Shown piece by piece: positions 20,238 to 31,841 of a stretch of 64,000 nt of DNA. Position numbers and translations under genes: made by a program. The notes below the pieces were generated by a model. The model was not told the DNA's origin. It did no database searches and was given only the letters and a program-made list of their open reading frames with translations. Origin of the DNA: Aegilops tauschii subsp. strangulata (taxonomy: Eukaryota > Streptophyta > Magnoliopsida > Poales > Poaceae); assembly GCF_002575655.3 (NCBI RefSeq), contig NC_053035.3, forward strand, positions 86,763,322-86,827,321. Reading direction: 5' to 3'. The first letter of the stretch is position 1. Every line of letters begins with the position of its first letter.

Positions 20238-21572
20238 AATGATCCGGAGATCAGGAAGTTGATTTTGCAAGAAGCCCATGATTCACCGTACTCGATTCAC
20301 CCAGGGAATACCAAGATGTATTTGGATTTGAAGAATACTTTCTGGTGGACCGGAATGAAGAAGGATATTGCGGAGTTTGTAGCAGTTTGTGATGTATGTC
20401 AGAGAGTGAAGGCAGAGCATCAGAAGCCAGCAGGATTGCTACAACCATTGCTGATACCCGAATGGAAGTGGGATAAAATAGGCATGGATTTTATCACAGG
20501 ATTACCCAGGACTCGTTCAGGCTATGACTCAATATGGGTTGTAGTCGACCGTTTGACGAAAGTGGCTCATTTCATTCCAATGAAGACCACTTACACCAGT
20601 GCTAAGTTGGCAAAGATATACATGACCAGGATAGTATGTTTGCATGGAGTTCCGAGGACCATTGTATCAGACAGAGGAACCCAATTTACCTCGAAGTTTT
20701 GGAAGCAGCTACATGAAACATTGGGAACCAGGCTGGAATTTAGTACAGCATTTCACCCGCAGACAGATGGACAGACCGAGAGAGTCAACCAGATTTTGGA
20801 AGACATGTTGAGAGCATGTGCACTAGATTATGGATCTAGTTGGGACGACAATTTTCCATATGCAGAGTTTTCGTATAACAACAGTTATCAAACCAGTTTG
20901 AAGATGGCCCCTTTCGAAGCTTTGTACGGAAGGAGGTGTAGAACACCGTTGTTATGGGATGAAGTCGGAGATCGTCAGTTGTTTGGACCAGATTTGATTA
21001 AGGAGTCTGAACAGAAAGTAAGGTTGATTCACGATAGGCTCAAGGTAGCCCAGTCCAGGCAGAAGAGTTATGCTGATTCTAAACGCAAGGAGACAGTTCA
21101 CGAAGTCGGAGACAGAGTGTATCTTCGAGTATCGCCACTTCGAGGAGTAAAGCGCTTTGGAGTTAAGGGAAAGATAGCGCCTCATTTTATCGGACCATAC
21201 AGAGTGTTGGAACGTATGGGAGAAGTTGCCTATAAGCTGGAATTGCCCGAAGGATTGTCTGGAGTGCATGATGTATTTCATGTTTCACAGCTGAAGAAGT
21301 GCCACGCAGAGATGGCTGAGATACCACTAAGAGATACCGTGCCACTGGAAGCGATTCAGTTGGAAAGTGATTTGACCTATGAGGAGAAGCCAGTTAAGAT
21401 TCTCGAGTATGCCAGCCGAGTTACCCGCAGCAAGGTTATCAAGTTTTGCAAAGTCCAGTGGAGTCACCACACAGAAGATGAGGCCACCTGGGAGCGAGAG
21501 GAAGATCTACGGAAAAACCACTCCCACCTGTTTTCTAGCCAACCCGAATCTCGAGGGCGAGATTCATCTTAA
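20238..21572 (+). CDS. Gypsy integrase with C-terminal chromodomain (3' part of pol)
   Basis: The frame is open from the deletion junction (about 20238) to TAA at 21570-21572. Counting from codon 20259 as residue 1, the HHCC zinc site is H7, H14, C44, C47. The catalytic triad is D77 (MDFITGLP), D138 (IVSDRGTQF) and E174 (DGQTERVN), with the canonical 35 residues between the second Asp and the Glu. A GPY/F-like module (PHFIGPYRVLERMGEVAYKL) follows, then a chromodomain at about residues 375-425 (VKILEYASRVTRSKV to ATWEREEDL). In chromoviruses the chromodomain directs integration to heterochromatin (family knowledge). Upstream pol is deleted, so this is a 5'-truncated gene. It has no obvious natural start codon at the junction; the first in-frame ATG is near 20316. 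No inactivating mutation is seen within the remaining part. Confidence 0.9.
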   Translation, partial: NDPEIRKLILQEAHDSPYSIHPGNTKMYLDLKNTFWWTGMKKDIAEFVAVCDVCQRVKAEHQKPAGLLQPLLIPEWKWDKIGMDFITGLPRTRSGYDSIWVVVDRLTKVAHFIPMKTTYTSAKLAKIYMTRIVCLHGVPRTIVSDRGTQFTSKFWKQLHETLGTRLEFSTAFHPQTDGQTERVNQILEDMLRACALDYGSSWDDNFPYAEFSYNNSYQTSLKMAPFEALYGRRCRTPLLWDEVGDRQLFGPDLIKESEQKVRLIHDRLKVAQSRQKSYADSKRKETVHEVGDRVYLRVSPLRGVKRFGVKGKIAPHFIGPYRVLERMGEVAYKLELPEGLSGVHDVFHVSQLKKCHAEMAEIPLRDTVPLEAIQLESDLTYEEKPVKILEYASRVTRSKVIKFCKVQWSHHTEDEATWEREEDLRKNHSHLFSSQPESRGRDSS

Positions 21573-21584
21573 GGGGGGTAGGTT
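21571..21584 (+). other. Polypurine tract of the chromovirus
   Basis: aaggggggtaggtt directly precedes the 3' LTR, as expected for plus-strand priming. Confidence 0.85.
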
Positions 21585-24320
21585 TGTAACATCCCAAATT
21601 TTCAATTTGGAATGTTATACATAGATCATCATTGCATATCATGTTTTGTTGCATTTTGACAAATCGTCGATAAATCCTAAGCAACTCAAGGACCCTCGGA
21701 GAGAGTTGGGGATTTTCTCGTATTTTCAAATTTGATTTTTCAAACGAGGATTTTTGGTTTTAATTATTTTTCTCTCCGGAAAAATATTTCATTTTAAATA
21801 AACGAGAGGAGAAAATATGACTTCTCCAAAACATTGAAATACTGGAGGAAAAATGTTAAAATCATTATTTGGAATTTATCTGGACTTTATTTGCAATTTT
21901 TATTGCATTTAAAAATATGCATGTTTTCAAAATATTTATTTTTTGATTTTAAAAATGTTCACCCTATTCTAGATTTTCTAACTAGACGGGGAAAATTTAT
22001 TTCATATTTTTCTGATTTTTATTTATTTTTCTATGCAATATTTTTCCGCGGAACTTATTTAAAAAAAACGCGCCCGCGCCGGCTGGGCCGAGCCCAGCCG
22101 ACGGCCCGCCCCGTCGCCCTCTCCTCTTCCCGCACGCGACGCCGCCGCTGGAGTCCGAGCACGCCACGAGCCGCCGCCGCCGCCTCGGGTTTGCCCCTCC
22201 CCCAAGCCGCCCGCACCCCCCTCTCCATAAATACCCCCCCCTCCGTTTTCCTCGCCACCGCCGCCGGAGGAGCCCGCCGCCGCCGCCGCATCTAGCCCCG
22301 CCGCCGCCGCCTTTTTGCCTCGCCGCCGCCGCCGGGAGTCGCCGGAGCCGCCGCCCCGCCCGCCGGAGCACCCCCCCGAGCCCCGCATCCCTCGCCGCCG
22401 GAGCCCCGCCCGCCGGAGCCCCTCGCCGAGCCGCCGTCGAGGTACTGCCGCCGGCTGTCTCGTTGTTGACCGGTTTTCTGTAAAAAAATAAAAACCTTTT
22501 GTTAAAAAAAACCCTAGATCGGTTTTTTTATTTTCTTATTTCGCGAGCGTTCCCCGAACCGTTCGTTTTAACGAACGCGTTCATCGGTTTTTCTCTGTTA
22601 ACGAACGTCCGTTATTTAACCGTTCGTCCGTTTTTCTTTTTCGTCGGATTTTCTCGTTATTTTCTCGGATTCGATTTCCGATCGAATTTTCGAATCTGTT
22701 TAACTTTTCGCTCGTTTATCGGAATCAGGTGATTCAAGCGCCTAGAGTTTCGTCTCGAAATTCTCTTTCCGTTTAACCTACTCAAACAAGTTTTTGCTAC
22801 AGTAAAATTTGACCTAGATCCATATTAGCAAACGAAGTTTCTTTCTTTCGCCGTTTGACTTTCGAGTTGATTCTTTTTGCAAACCGGAGTTCTTAAGTTG
22901 AACTTTCTGGTTGGATCTTTCATTCGAGTTTTACCTGTGCATTAGATGAGTACTGATTGTATGCTTGTTTGTTTGCGATAGAGTACCCGGAGTGTGCCGC
23001 TTGTTACTTCGACTCGCTAGGTTTTGCGGATCATCAGCAAGGCAAGTAACACTTTGATCATACCCCGTTCATACCCAGTTTTTATTGCATTAGATCTATT
23101 CCCTCAAACATTGCATGATTAGGATCTAATTAAACTTTGGGTATTGGGAAGTAGTTGAGGTAGTACCTATTTCCTGTTTTATTTATCAAACCCTTGGGAG
23201 TTACCTCTACGTTGCTATTATATTGCCATGCTATGCTCGTAGACGTGGATTGGGTTTGAGAGATATTCATGACAGATGTGAGATGCTTAATAAAGGTTCA
23301 ACTTAAGGTGGCAACTAAAACTCACATCTGGGTGGATTGAGGCACCTGGAGAACCCAGTGTTGTCTGTATGTATAAGGTCCGCCACCCAGGCTCAAAGGG
23401 ATCATAAGATTATTCATGCTAGAAACTTCCGTGTGCAGCCACAAGCTATTATGGGCTCTAGCATAGCTGAGTAGGTTACAGGATCTCTTGAAGAGGTGGA
23501 CTAGCAGATGTAGGGGAAAGTAGGTGTACCGGTCCATCCAGAGTAAAGAGTGATTGTTTCTGAAAGACTGTGTCTCGGTCATCCGTTTCTCAAACATCAT
23601 GCAGTGCGAGAATCAAGCGGAGGCGATCGAGTCTTGTGGGGAAAAGTGCACAAACCTCTGTAGAGTGTACAAACTGATCATGATTAGCCGTGTCCCCGGT
23701 TATGGACAACTTGAGTATCTAGTATCTGGATTATCATTTGAATCTCATCACCGTGATACTTATAATTAATTTTGTTGGGTTAATGATGTTACTTAATTGG
23801 GATTGAGTTGGAGGTACCTTCTCAATGTTTCAACCACCATGATAGTTAAATAAAATTTATTCCTTTGATGTAGGATAAAATTGGCTTTTCGCAAAAACTG
23901 TAACCATAGAGCCTTTCCACCAGCCATATATGCATATAGTATAGCATTATCATTGTTCATTGTTCTCTATGTGCTACTTTGCCAGCATATTCTATGTGCT
24001 GACCCGTTTTCGGGCTGCAACGTTTCATGTTGCAGACTTTTCAGACGACGAGTAAGGTGCCTTAGGTCGTGGTCTTATACTCAGTGATGCCGCTGGAGTT
24101 GATGGACTCACTTATCTTCCAAGTGTTCCGCTGTTATCGTTATTAGATGGCCTTAAGCCATGTTTATTATACTTAATCTCTTCGGAGATATTCGATGTAA
24201 TAAGTGTGTGATTGCTACTCTGTTATAAATCCTCTATTTGTACTATGCGTGTCAGCATTACTGATCCAGGGATGACACTGGTGCACAGCAGCACAGACCA
24301 TTTGAGGTCTGGTCGCTACA
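21585..24320 (+). repeat. Chromovirus 3' LTR, 2.7 kb
   Basis: Begins tgtaacatcccaaat and ends gtctggtcgctaca, next to target copy cctga. The first 0.85 kb is AT-rich then strongly GC-rich (CCG-repeat region 22060-22450) with a TATA-like cataaatac near 22227. The rest, 22450-24320, has no supported gene; short open frames at 22499-22732 and 23322-23600 look incidental. No complete second LTR exists in the element to check the boundaries internally. Confidence 0.85.
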
Positions 24321-24937
24321 CCTGATCAAGGCGCACCAAGATCCCCCTTAGAAGGAATAAGATCATATCCCGAAGGGATAAGATCAAGATCCCTAAAAAG
24401 GGGGATAACAATCGGTGGGGAAGGGAAATGATGGGATTTCTTTCCCCCACCTTTGCCAACGCCCCAATGGACTTGGAGGGCAAGAAACCAGCCCCCTCCA
24501 CCCCTATATATAGTGGGGAGGCGCATGGGAGCCGGACCCCTTCCGCTGGCGCTGCCCTCTCCCTCCCCAACACCTCCTCCTCCGTAGTGCTTGGCGAAGC
24601 CCTGCCGGAGAACTGCAAGCTCCACCACCACGCCGTCGTGCTGCCGGAGCTCTCCCTCAAATTCTCCTCTGCCCTTGCTGGATCAAGAAGGAGGAGACGT
24701 CCCCGGGCTGTACGTGTGTTGAACGCGGAGGCTCCGTTGTTCGGCGCTTAGATCGGAATCAACCGCGATCTGAATCGCTGCGAGTACGACTCCTTCATCC
24801 GCGTTCTTGTAACGCTTCCGCATCACGATCTTCAAGGGTATGAAGATGCACTCCCCTCTCTCTCATTGCTAGTCTCTCCATAGATTGATCTTGGTGATGC
24901 GTAGAATTTTTGTTAATTTCTGCAATGATCCCCAACA

Positions 24938-26154
24938 GTGGCATCATGAGCTAGGTCTATGCGTAGTTTCTATGCACGAGTAGAACACAAGTTGTTGTGG
25001 GCGTCGATTTTGTCAATTTACTTGCCGTTACTAGTCTTATCTTGATTCGGCGGCATCGTGGGATGAAGCAGCCCGGACCGACCTTACACGTACGCTTACG
25101 TGAGACAGGTTCCACCGACTGACATGCACTAGTTGCATAAGGTGGCTAGCGGGTGTTTGTCTCTCCCACTTTAGTCGGATCCGATTCGATGAAAAGGGTC
25201 CTTATGAAGGGTAAATAGAAATTGGCATATCACGTTGTGGCTTTTGCATAGGTAAGAAACGTTCTTGCTAGAAACCCATAGCAGCCAGGTAAAACATGCA
25301 ACAACAATTAGAGGACGTCTAACTTGTTTTTGCAGGGTATGCTATGTGATGTGATATGGCCAAAATGATGTGATGAATTATATATATGTGATGTATGAGA
25401 TTGATCATATTCTTGTAATAGGAATCACGACTTGCATGTCGATGAGTATGACAACCAGCAGGAGCCATAGGAGTTGTCTTAATTTATTGTATGACCTGCG
25501 TGTCATTGAAAACGCCATGTAATTACTTTACTTTATTGCTAACCGTTAGCCATAGTAGTAGAAGTAATAGTTGGCGAGACAACTTCATGAAGAATCGATG
25601 ATGGAGATCATGATGATGGAGATCATGGTGTCATGCCGGTGACGAAGGTGATCATGCCGCGCCTCAATGTTTGTCATGTTTTTACATCTTATTTGCTTAG
25701 AACGACGGTAGCATAAATAAGATGATCCCTCATTAAATTTCAAGAAAGTGTTCCCCTAACTGTGCACCGTTGCGAAAGTTCGTTGTTTCGAAGCACCACG
25801 TGATGATCGGGTGTGATAGATTCTAACGTTCGCATACAACGGGTGTAAGCCAGATTTACACATGCAAAACACTTAGGTTGACTTGACGAGCCTAGCATGT
25901 ACAGACATGGCCTCGGAACACAAGAGACCGAAAGGTCGAACATGAGTCGTATAGTGGATACGATCAACATGAAGATGTTCACCGATGATGACTAGTCCGT
26001 CTCACATGATGATCGAACACGGCCTAGTTGACTCGGATCATGTATCACTTAGATGACTAGAGGGATGTCTATCTGAGTGGGAGTTCATTAAATAATTTGA
26101 TTAGATGAAATTAATTATTATGAACATAGTCAAAAGGTCTTTGCAAATTATGTC
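24938..26154 (+). other. Copia PBS and 5' leader
   Basis: gtggcatcatgagctagg follows the LTR and is a degenerate initiator-Met-type primer site (24939 onwards). The remaining leader is non-coding and matches the leader of the other Copia copies, for example the block near 25490-25600 against 58680-58800. Confidence 0.7.
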
Positions 26155-29100
26155 GTAGCTCACGCTTTGGTTCTACTGTTTTAGATATGTTCCTAGAGAA
26201 AATTTAGTTGAGAGTTGACAGTAGCAATTATGCGGACTGGGTCCATAAACTGAGGATTGTCCTCATTGCTGTGCAGAAAGATTATGTCCTTAATGCACCA
26301 CTCAGTGTGCTGAACCTCGAGCGTCGGTTGTGGATGTTGCGAACATCTGACATACACGTTTTGATGACTACATGATAGTTCAGTGAGTAATGCTAAATGG
26401 TTTAGAATTCAGGCACCAAAGACGTTTCTGAATCATCGCAGAACATATGAGATGTTCCAAGGACTGAAATTGGGATTTCAGGCTAGTGCCCACGCCAAGA
26501 GGTATGAGACCTCTGACAAGTTTCTTAAGCCTGCAAACTAAGGAGAAAAGCTCAATCGTTGAGCATGTGCTCAGATTGTATGAGTACTACAATCGCTTGA
26601 ATCGAGTGGGAGTTAATCTTCCAGGTGAGATAGTGATGGTTCTCCAAAGTCATTGCCACCAAGCTACTAGAGCTTCGTGATGAACTATAACATATCAGGG
26701 ATAGATATGATGATCCTTGAGCTATTCGCGACACCGCGAAAGTAGAAATCAAATAGGAGCATCAATTGTTGATGGTTAGTAAAACCACTAGTTTCAAGAA
26801 GGGATACTTCATGAAACGGAAAATCAGTTGCTGCTCTAGTGAAGAAACCCAAGGTTGAACCCAAACCCGAGACTAAGTGCCTCTGTAATGAGGGGAACGG
26901 TCACTGAAGCAGAACTACCCTAGATACTTGGTAGATGAGAAGGCTGGCAAGGTCGACAGAAGTATTTTGGATATACGTTACATTAATGTGTACTTTACTA
27001 GTACTCCTAGTAGCACCAGGGTAATAAATACCGGTTCGGTTGCTAAGTGTTAGTAACTCGAAATAAAAGGCTACGGAGACTAGCTAAAGGTGAGATGACG
27101 ATATGTTGGACGTGTTTCCAAGGTTGATGTGATCAAACATCGCACGCTCCCTCTACCATCGAGGTTGGTGTTAAACCTAAATAATTGTTATTTGGTGTTT
27201 GCGTTGAGCATAGACATGATTGGATTATGTTTATCGCAATATGGTTATTCATTTAAGGAGAATAATGGTTACTCTGTTTATTTGAATAATACCTTCAATG
27301 GTCTTGCACCTAAAATGAATGGTTTATTGAATCTCGATCGTAGTGATACACATGTTCATGCCAAAAGATATAAGATAGTAATGATAGTACCACATACTTG
27401 TGGCACTGCCATTTGAGTCATATTGGTATAATACGCATGAAGAAGCTCCATGTTGATGGATCTTTGGACTCACTCGTTTTTTGAAAAGTTTGAGACATGC
27501 GAACCATGTCTATTGGTTTATACGCATGAAGAAACTCCATGCAGATGGATCGTTTGGACTCACTTGATTTTGAATCACTTGAGACATGCAAATCATACCA
27601 CATGGGCAAGATGACTGAAAGGCCTCATTTTCAGTGAGATGAAACAAGAGAGCAACTTGTCAGAAGTAATACATTTGATGTGTGAAATCCAATGAGTGTT
27701 GAGGCACACAGTGAATATCGTTATGCTCTTACTTCACAGATGATTTGAGTAGATTCTAAGTATATTTACTTGATGAAACACCAGTCTGAATTATTGAAAG
27801 GTTCAAGTAATTTCAGAGTGAAGTTGAATATCGTCGTGACAAGAAGATAAAATGTCTATTATATGATCATAGAGATGAATATCTGAGTTACGTGTTTGGT
27901 ACACAATTAAGACATTGTGGAAATTGTTTCACAACTAATGCCGCCTGGAACACCATAGTGTGATGGTGTGTCCGAACATCATAGCTGCACCCTATTGGGT
28001 GTGGTGCAAACCATGATGTCTCTTATCGAATTACCACTATCGTTTATGGGTTAGGCATTAGAGACAACCACATTCACTTTAAATAGGGCACCACGTAATT
28101 CCGTTGAGATGACACCGTATGAACTATGGTTTAGAGAAACCTAAGCTGTCATTTTTTTAAAAGTTTGGGGCTGTGACGCTTATTTGAAAAGGGTTTAGCC
28201 TGATAAGCTTGAACTCAAAGCGGATAAATGCATCTTCATAGGACACCCAAAACAGTTGGGTATACCTCCTATTTCGGATCCGGAAGCAAAAGTGATTGTT
28301 TCTAGAAACGGTTCCTTTCTCGAGGAAAAGTTTCTCTCGAAAGAATTGGGTGGGAGGATGGTGGAGACTTGATGAGGTTACTGAACCGTCACTTCAACTA
28401 GTGTGTATCAGGGCACAGGAAGTTGTTCCTGTAGCGCCTACACCAATTGAAGTGGAAGCTGATGATAGTGATCATGAAACTTCGGATCAAGTCACTACCA
28501 AACCTCGTAGGTCGACAAGGATGCGTACTATTTCAGAGTGGTACGTAATCCTGTCTTGGAGGTCATGTTGCTAGACAACAATGAACCTACGAGCTATGGA
28601 GAAGCGATGGTGGGCCCGGATTCCGACAAATGGCTCGAGGCCATAAAATCCGAGAGGATCCATGTGTGAAAACAAAGTATAGACTTTGGAAGAACTACTT
28701 GAATTTCGTAAGGCTATTGGGTACAGATGGATTTTAAAAGGAAGACAGACAATGATGGTAAGTATCACCATTAAGAAAGCTCGACTTATCGTTAAGATGT
28801 TTTCCGACAAGTTCAAGGAGTTGACTACGGTGAGACTTTCTCACTCATAGCGATGCTAAGAGTCTATTGGAATTGTATTAGCAGTTACTGCATTATTTAT
28901 GGAATCTTGCAGATAGGATGTCAAAACATTGTTTCCTCGACAATTTTCTTGAGGAAAGGTTGTATGTGATACAACCAGAAGGTTTTTGTCAATCCTAAAA
29001 GATGCTAACAAGTATGCAAAGCTCCAACAATCCTTCTAAGGACTGGAGTAAGCATCTCGGAGTTGGAATATACGCTTTGATGAGATGATCAAAGATTTTG

Positions 29101-29920
29101 GGTTTATACAAAGTTTATGAGAAACTTGTATTTCCAAAGAAGTGAGTGGGAGCACTATAGAATTTCTGATGAGTATATGTTGTTGACATATTGTTGATCA
29201 GAAATGATGTAGAATTTCTAGAAAGCATATAGGGTTATTTTAAAAGCGTTTTTCAATGGAAAACCTGGATTAAGCTACTGAACATTGAGCATCAAGATCT
29301 ATAAGGATAGATCAAAAACGCTTAATAGTACTTTCAAATGAATACATACCGTGACAAGATTTTGAAGGAGTTCAAATAGATCAGCAAAGAATGAGTTCTT
29401 GGCTGTGTTATAAGGTGTGAGCATTGAGTGAGACTCAAGATCTGACCACGACAGAAGAGAGAGAAAGGACGAAGGTCGTCCCCTATGCTTTAGACGTAGG
29501 CTCTACAGTATGTATGCTGTGTACCGCACCTGAAGTGTGCCTTGCCATGAGTCAATCAAGGGGTACAAGAGTGATCCAGGAATGGATCACATGACAGCGG
29601 TCAAACTTATCCTTAGTAACTAGTGGACTAAGGAATTTTCTCGATTATGGAGGTGGTAAAAGAGTTCGTCGTAAAGGGTTACGTCGATGCAAATTTTGAC
29701 ACTAATCCGGATGACTCTGAGTAGTAAACTGGATTCGTATAGTAGAGCAGTTATTTGGAATAGCTCCAAGTAGCGCATGGTAGCTGCATCTACAAGATGA
29801 CATAGAGATTTGTAAAGCACACACAGATCTGAAAGGTTCAGAACCGTTGACTAATAACCTCTCTCACAAGCGAGATATGATCAAACCCCATCGGTGTTGG
29901 ATTCATCACAATCACATAGT
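26155..29920 (+). pseudogene. Degenerate Copia gag-pol
   Basis: Frames broken many times by stops and indels carry recognisable pieces in order: a gag (UBN2-like) piece around 26480-26680, protease/pre-integrase text near 27150-27400 (LNLNNCYLV), the integrase core near 27640-28150, RT pieces around 28570-28900, and RNase H/end-of-pol text near 29650-29880. Each aligns with the better preserved Copia B pol (59403-63291). The gag ATG seems lost (gtagctcacgct where Copia B has atggcgcgtgct). It cannot encode a functional polyprotein. Confidence 0.85.
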
Positions 29921-29949
29921 GATGTGAACTAGATTATTGACTCTAGTGC

Positions 29950-29960
29950 GAGTGGGAGAC
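29950..29960 (+). other. Copia polypurine tract
   Basis: gagtgggagac lies immediately before the 3' LTR, the same motif as at 63313-63324 in Copia B. Confidence 0.8.
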
Positions 29961-31705
29961 TATTGAAATATGCCCTAGAGGCAATAATAAAATGGTTATT
30001 ATTGTATTTCCTTGTTCATGATAATTGTCTATTGTTCATGCTATAATTGTATTAACTGGAAACCGTAATACATGTGTGAATACATAGACCACAACATGTC
30101 CCTAGTGAGCCTCTAGTTGACTAGCTCGTTGATCAATAGATGGTTATGGTTTCCTGACCATGGACATTAGATGTCATTGGTAACGGGATCACATCATTAG
30201 GAGAATGATGTGATGGACAAGACCCAATCCTAAGCATAGCACAAGATCGTGTAGTTCGTTTGCTAGAAGCTTTTCTAATGTCAAGTATCATTTCCTTAGA
30301 CCATGAGATTGTGCAACTCCTGGATACCGTAGGAATGCTTTGGGTGTACCAAACGTCACAACGTAACTGGGTGGCTATAAAGGTGCACTACAGGTATCTC
30401 CGAAAGTGTCTGTTGGGTTGGCACGAATCGAGACTAGGATTTGTCATTCCGTATGACGGAGAGGTATCTCTGGGCCCACTCGGTAATGCATCATCATAAT
30501 GAGCTCAATGTGACTAAGTAGTTAGTCGCGGGATCATGCATTACGAAACGAGTAAAGTGACTTGCCGGTAACGAGATTGAACGAGGTATTGGGACACCGA
30601 CGATCGAATCTCGGGTAAGTAACGTACCGATTGACAAAGGGAATTGTATACAAGATTGATTGAATCCCCGACATCGTGGTTCATCCGATGAGATCATCGT
30701 GGAACATGTGGGAGCCAACATGGGTATCCAGATCCCGCTGTTGGTTATTGGCCAGAGAGCTGTCTCGATCATGTCTGCATGATTCCCGAACCCGTAGGGT
30801 CTACACACTTAAGGTTCGGTGACGCTAGAGTTGTTATGGGAATTAGTGTGCAGTTACCGAATGTTGTTCGGAGTCCCGGATGAGATCCCGGACTTCACGA
30901 GGAGTTCCAGAATGGTCCGGAGGTAAAGATTTATATATGGGAAGTCCTATTTTGGCCACCGAAAAATGTTCGGGATTTTTCGGTATTGTACCGGGAAGGT
31001 TCTAGAAGGTTTTGGAGTGGGGTCCACCTGCATGGGGGGACCCACATGAACGTGGGTAGTGGGGGCAAGGCCCCACACCCCTGGTCAAGGCGCACCAAGA
31101 TCCCCCTTAGAAGGAATAAGATCATATCCCGAAGGGATAAGATCAAGATCCCTAAAAAGGGGGATAACAATCGGTGGGGAAGGGAAATGATGGGATTTCT
31201 TTCCCCCACCTTTGCCAACGCCCCAATGGACTTGGAGGGAAAGAAACCAGCCCCTCCAGCCCTATATATAGTGGGGAGGCGCATGGGAGCCGGACCCCTT
31301 TCGTTGGCGCAGCCCTCTCCCTCCCCAACACCTCCTCCTCCTCCGTAGTGCTTGGCGAAGCCCTGCTGGAGAACTACAAGCTCCACCACCACGCCGTCGT
31401 GCTGCCGGAGCTCTCCCTCAACTTCTCCTCTCCCCTTGCTGGATCAAGAAGGAGGAGACGTCCCCGGGCTATACGTGTGTTGAACGCAGAGGCGCTGTTG
31501 TTCGGCGCTTAGATCGGAATCAACCGCGATCTGCATCACTGCGAGTACGACTCCTTCATCCGCGTTCTTGTAACGCTTCCGCATTACGATCTTCAAGGGT
31601 ATGAAGATGCACTCCCCTCTCTCTCATTGCTAGTCTCTAGTCTCTCCATAGATTGATCTTGGTGATGCGTAGAATTTTTTTTAATTTCTGCAACGATCCC
31701 CAACA
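29961..31705 (+). repeat. Copia 3' LTR, complete
   Basis: Begins tattgaaatatgccctag (TG changed to TA and one base lost against the 5' LTR) and ends gatccccaaca. It has a TATA-like ctatatatagtgggg near 31263. It is uninterrupted and serves as reference for the split 5' LTR. Confidence 0.9.
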
Positions 31706-31841
31706 GTATGGACCATAGAGAAGTTGGAATACAGTAGGTTTAACACCAATATAAATAAAGAATGAGTTCATTACAGTACCTTAAAGTGGTGATTTGTTTT
31801 CTTATACTAACGGAGCTCATGAGATTTTCTGTTGAGTATTG
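31706..31841 (+). repeat. 136-bp direct repeat flanking the Copia insertion, right copy
   Basis: Begins gtatggaccatagag directly after the LTR end (ccccaaca) and ends gttgagtattg, then continues into G1 sequence (tgttgtgaagttttc). Same length as the left copy. Confidence 0.9.

Larger units (their letters stand above)
19511..24320 (+). mobile_element. Chromovirus-type Gypsy element with large internal deletion
   Basis: The element starts tgtaacatccc and ends ggtcgctaca, flanked on both sides by cctga (19506-19510 and 24321-24325), a perfect 5-bp target duplication. It keeps 726 bp of the 5' LTR, then joins within a GCC-repeat directly to the middle of the integrase gene. Gag, protease, RT and RNase H are absent. 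The 3' LTR is about 2.7 kb and complete. The integrase type (chromodomain at the C-terminus) places it among chromoviruses. Confidence 0.9.
18386..24937 (+). repeat. Copia 5' LTR, interrupted
   Basis: Two segments (18386-19510 and 24326-24937) align with the uninterrupted 3' LTR, for example ggcaaggccccacacccctg at the break. A TATA-like ctatatatagtgggg lies near 24504. The LTR ends gatccccaaca. Confidence 0.9.
18386..31705 (+). mobile_element. Angela/BARE/WIS-type Copia element, degenerate, with nested chromovirus
   Basis: The 5' LTR starts tgttggaaatatgcccta (18386) and ends ccccaaca (24937). The 3' LTR spans 29961-31705. Removing the chromovirus (19511-24320) and one target copy leaves a 5' LTR of about 1737 bp against 1745 bp for the 3' LTR. 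The internal region 24938-29960 encodes a heavily mutated gag-pol. The usual 5-bp target duplication is absent; instead 136 bp are duplicated. Confidence 0.9.

Noticed and set aside
19760..20242. 160-codon frame ending in Pro/Ala-rich sequence
   Set aside because: Lies in the chromovirus LTR and is repeated with different phases in the 3' LTR; not a gene.
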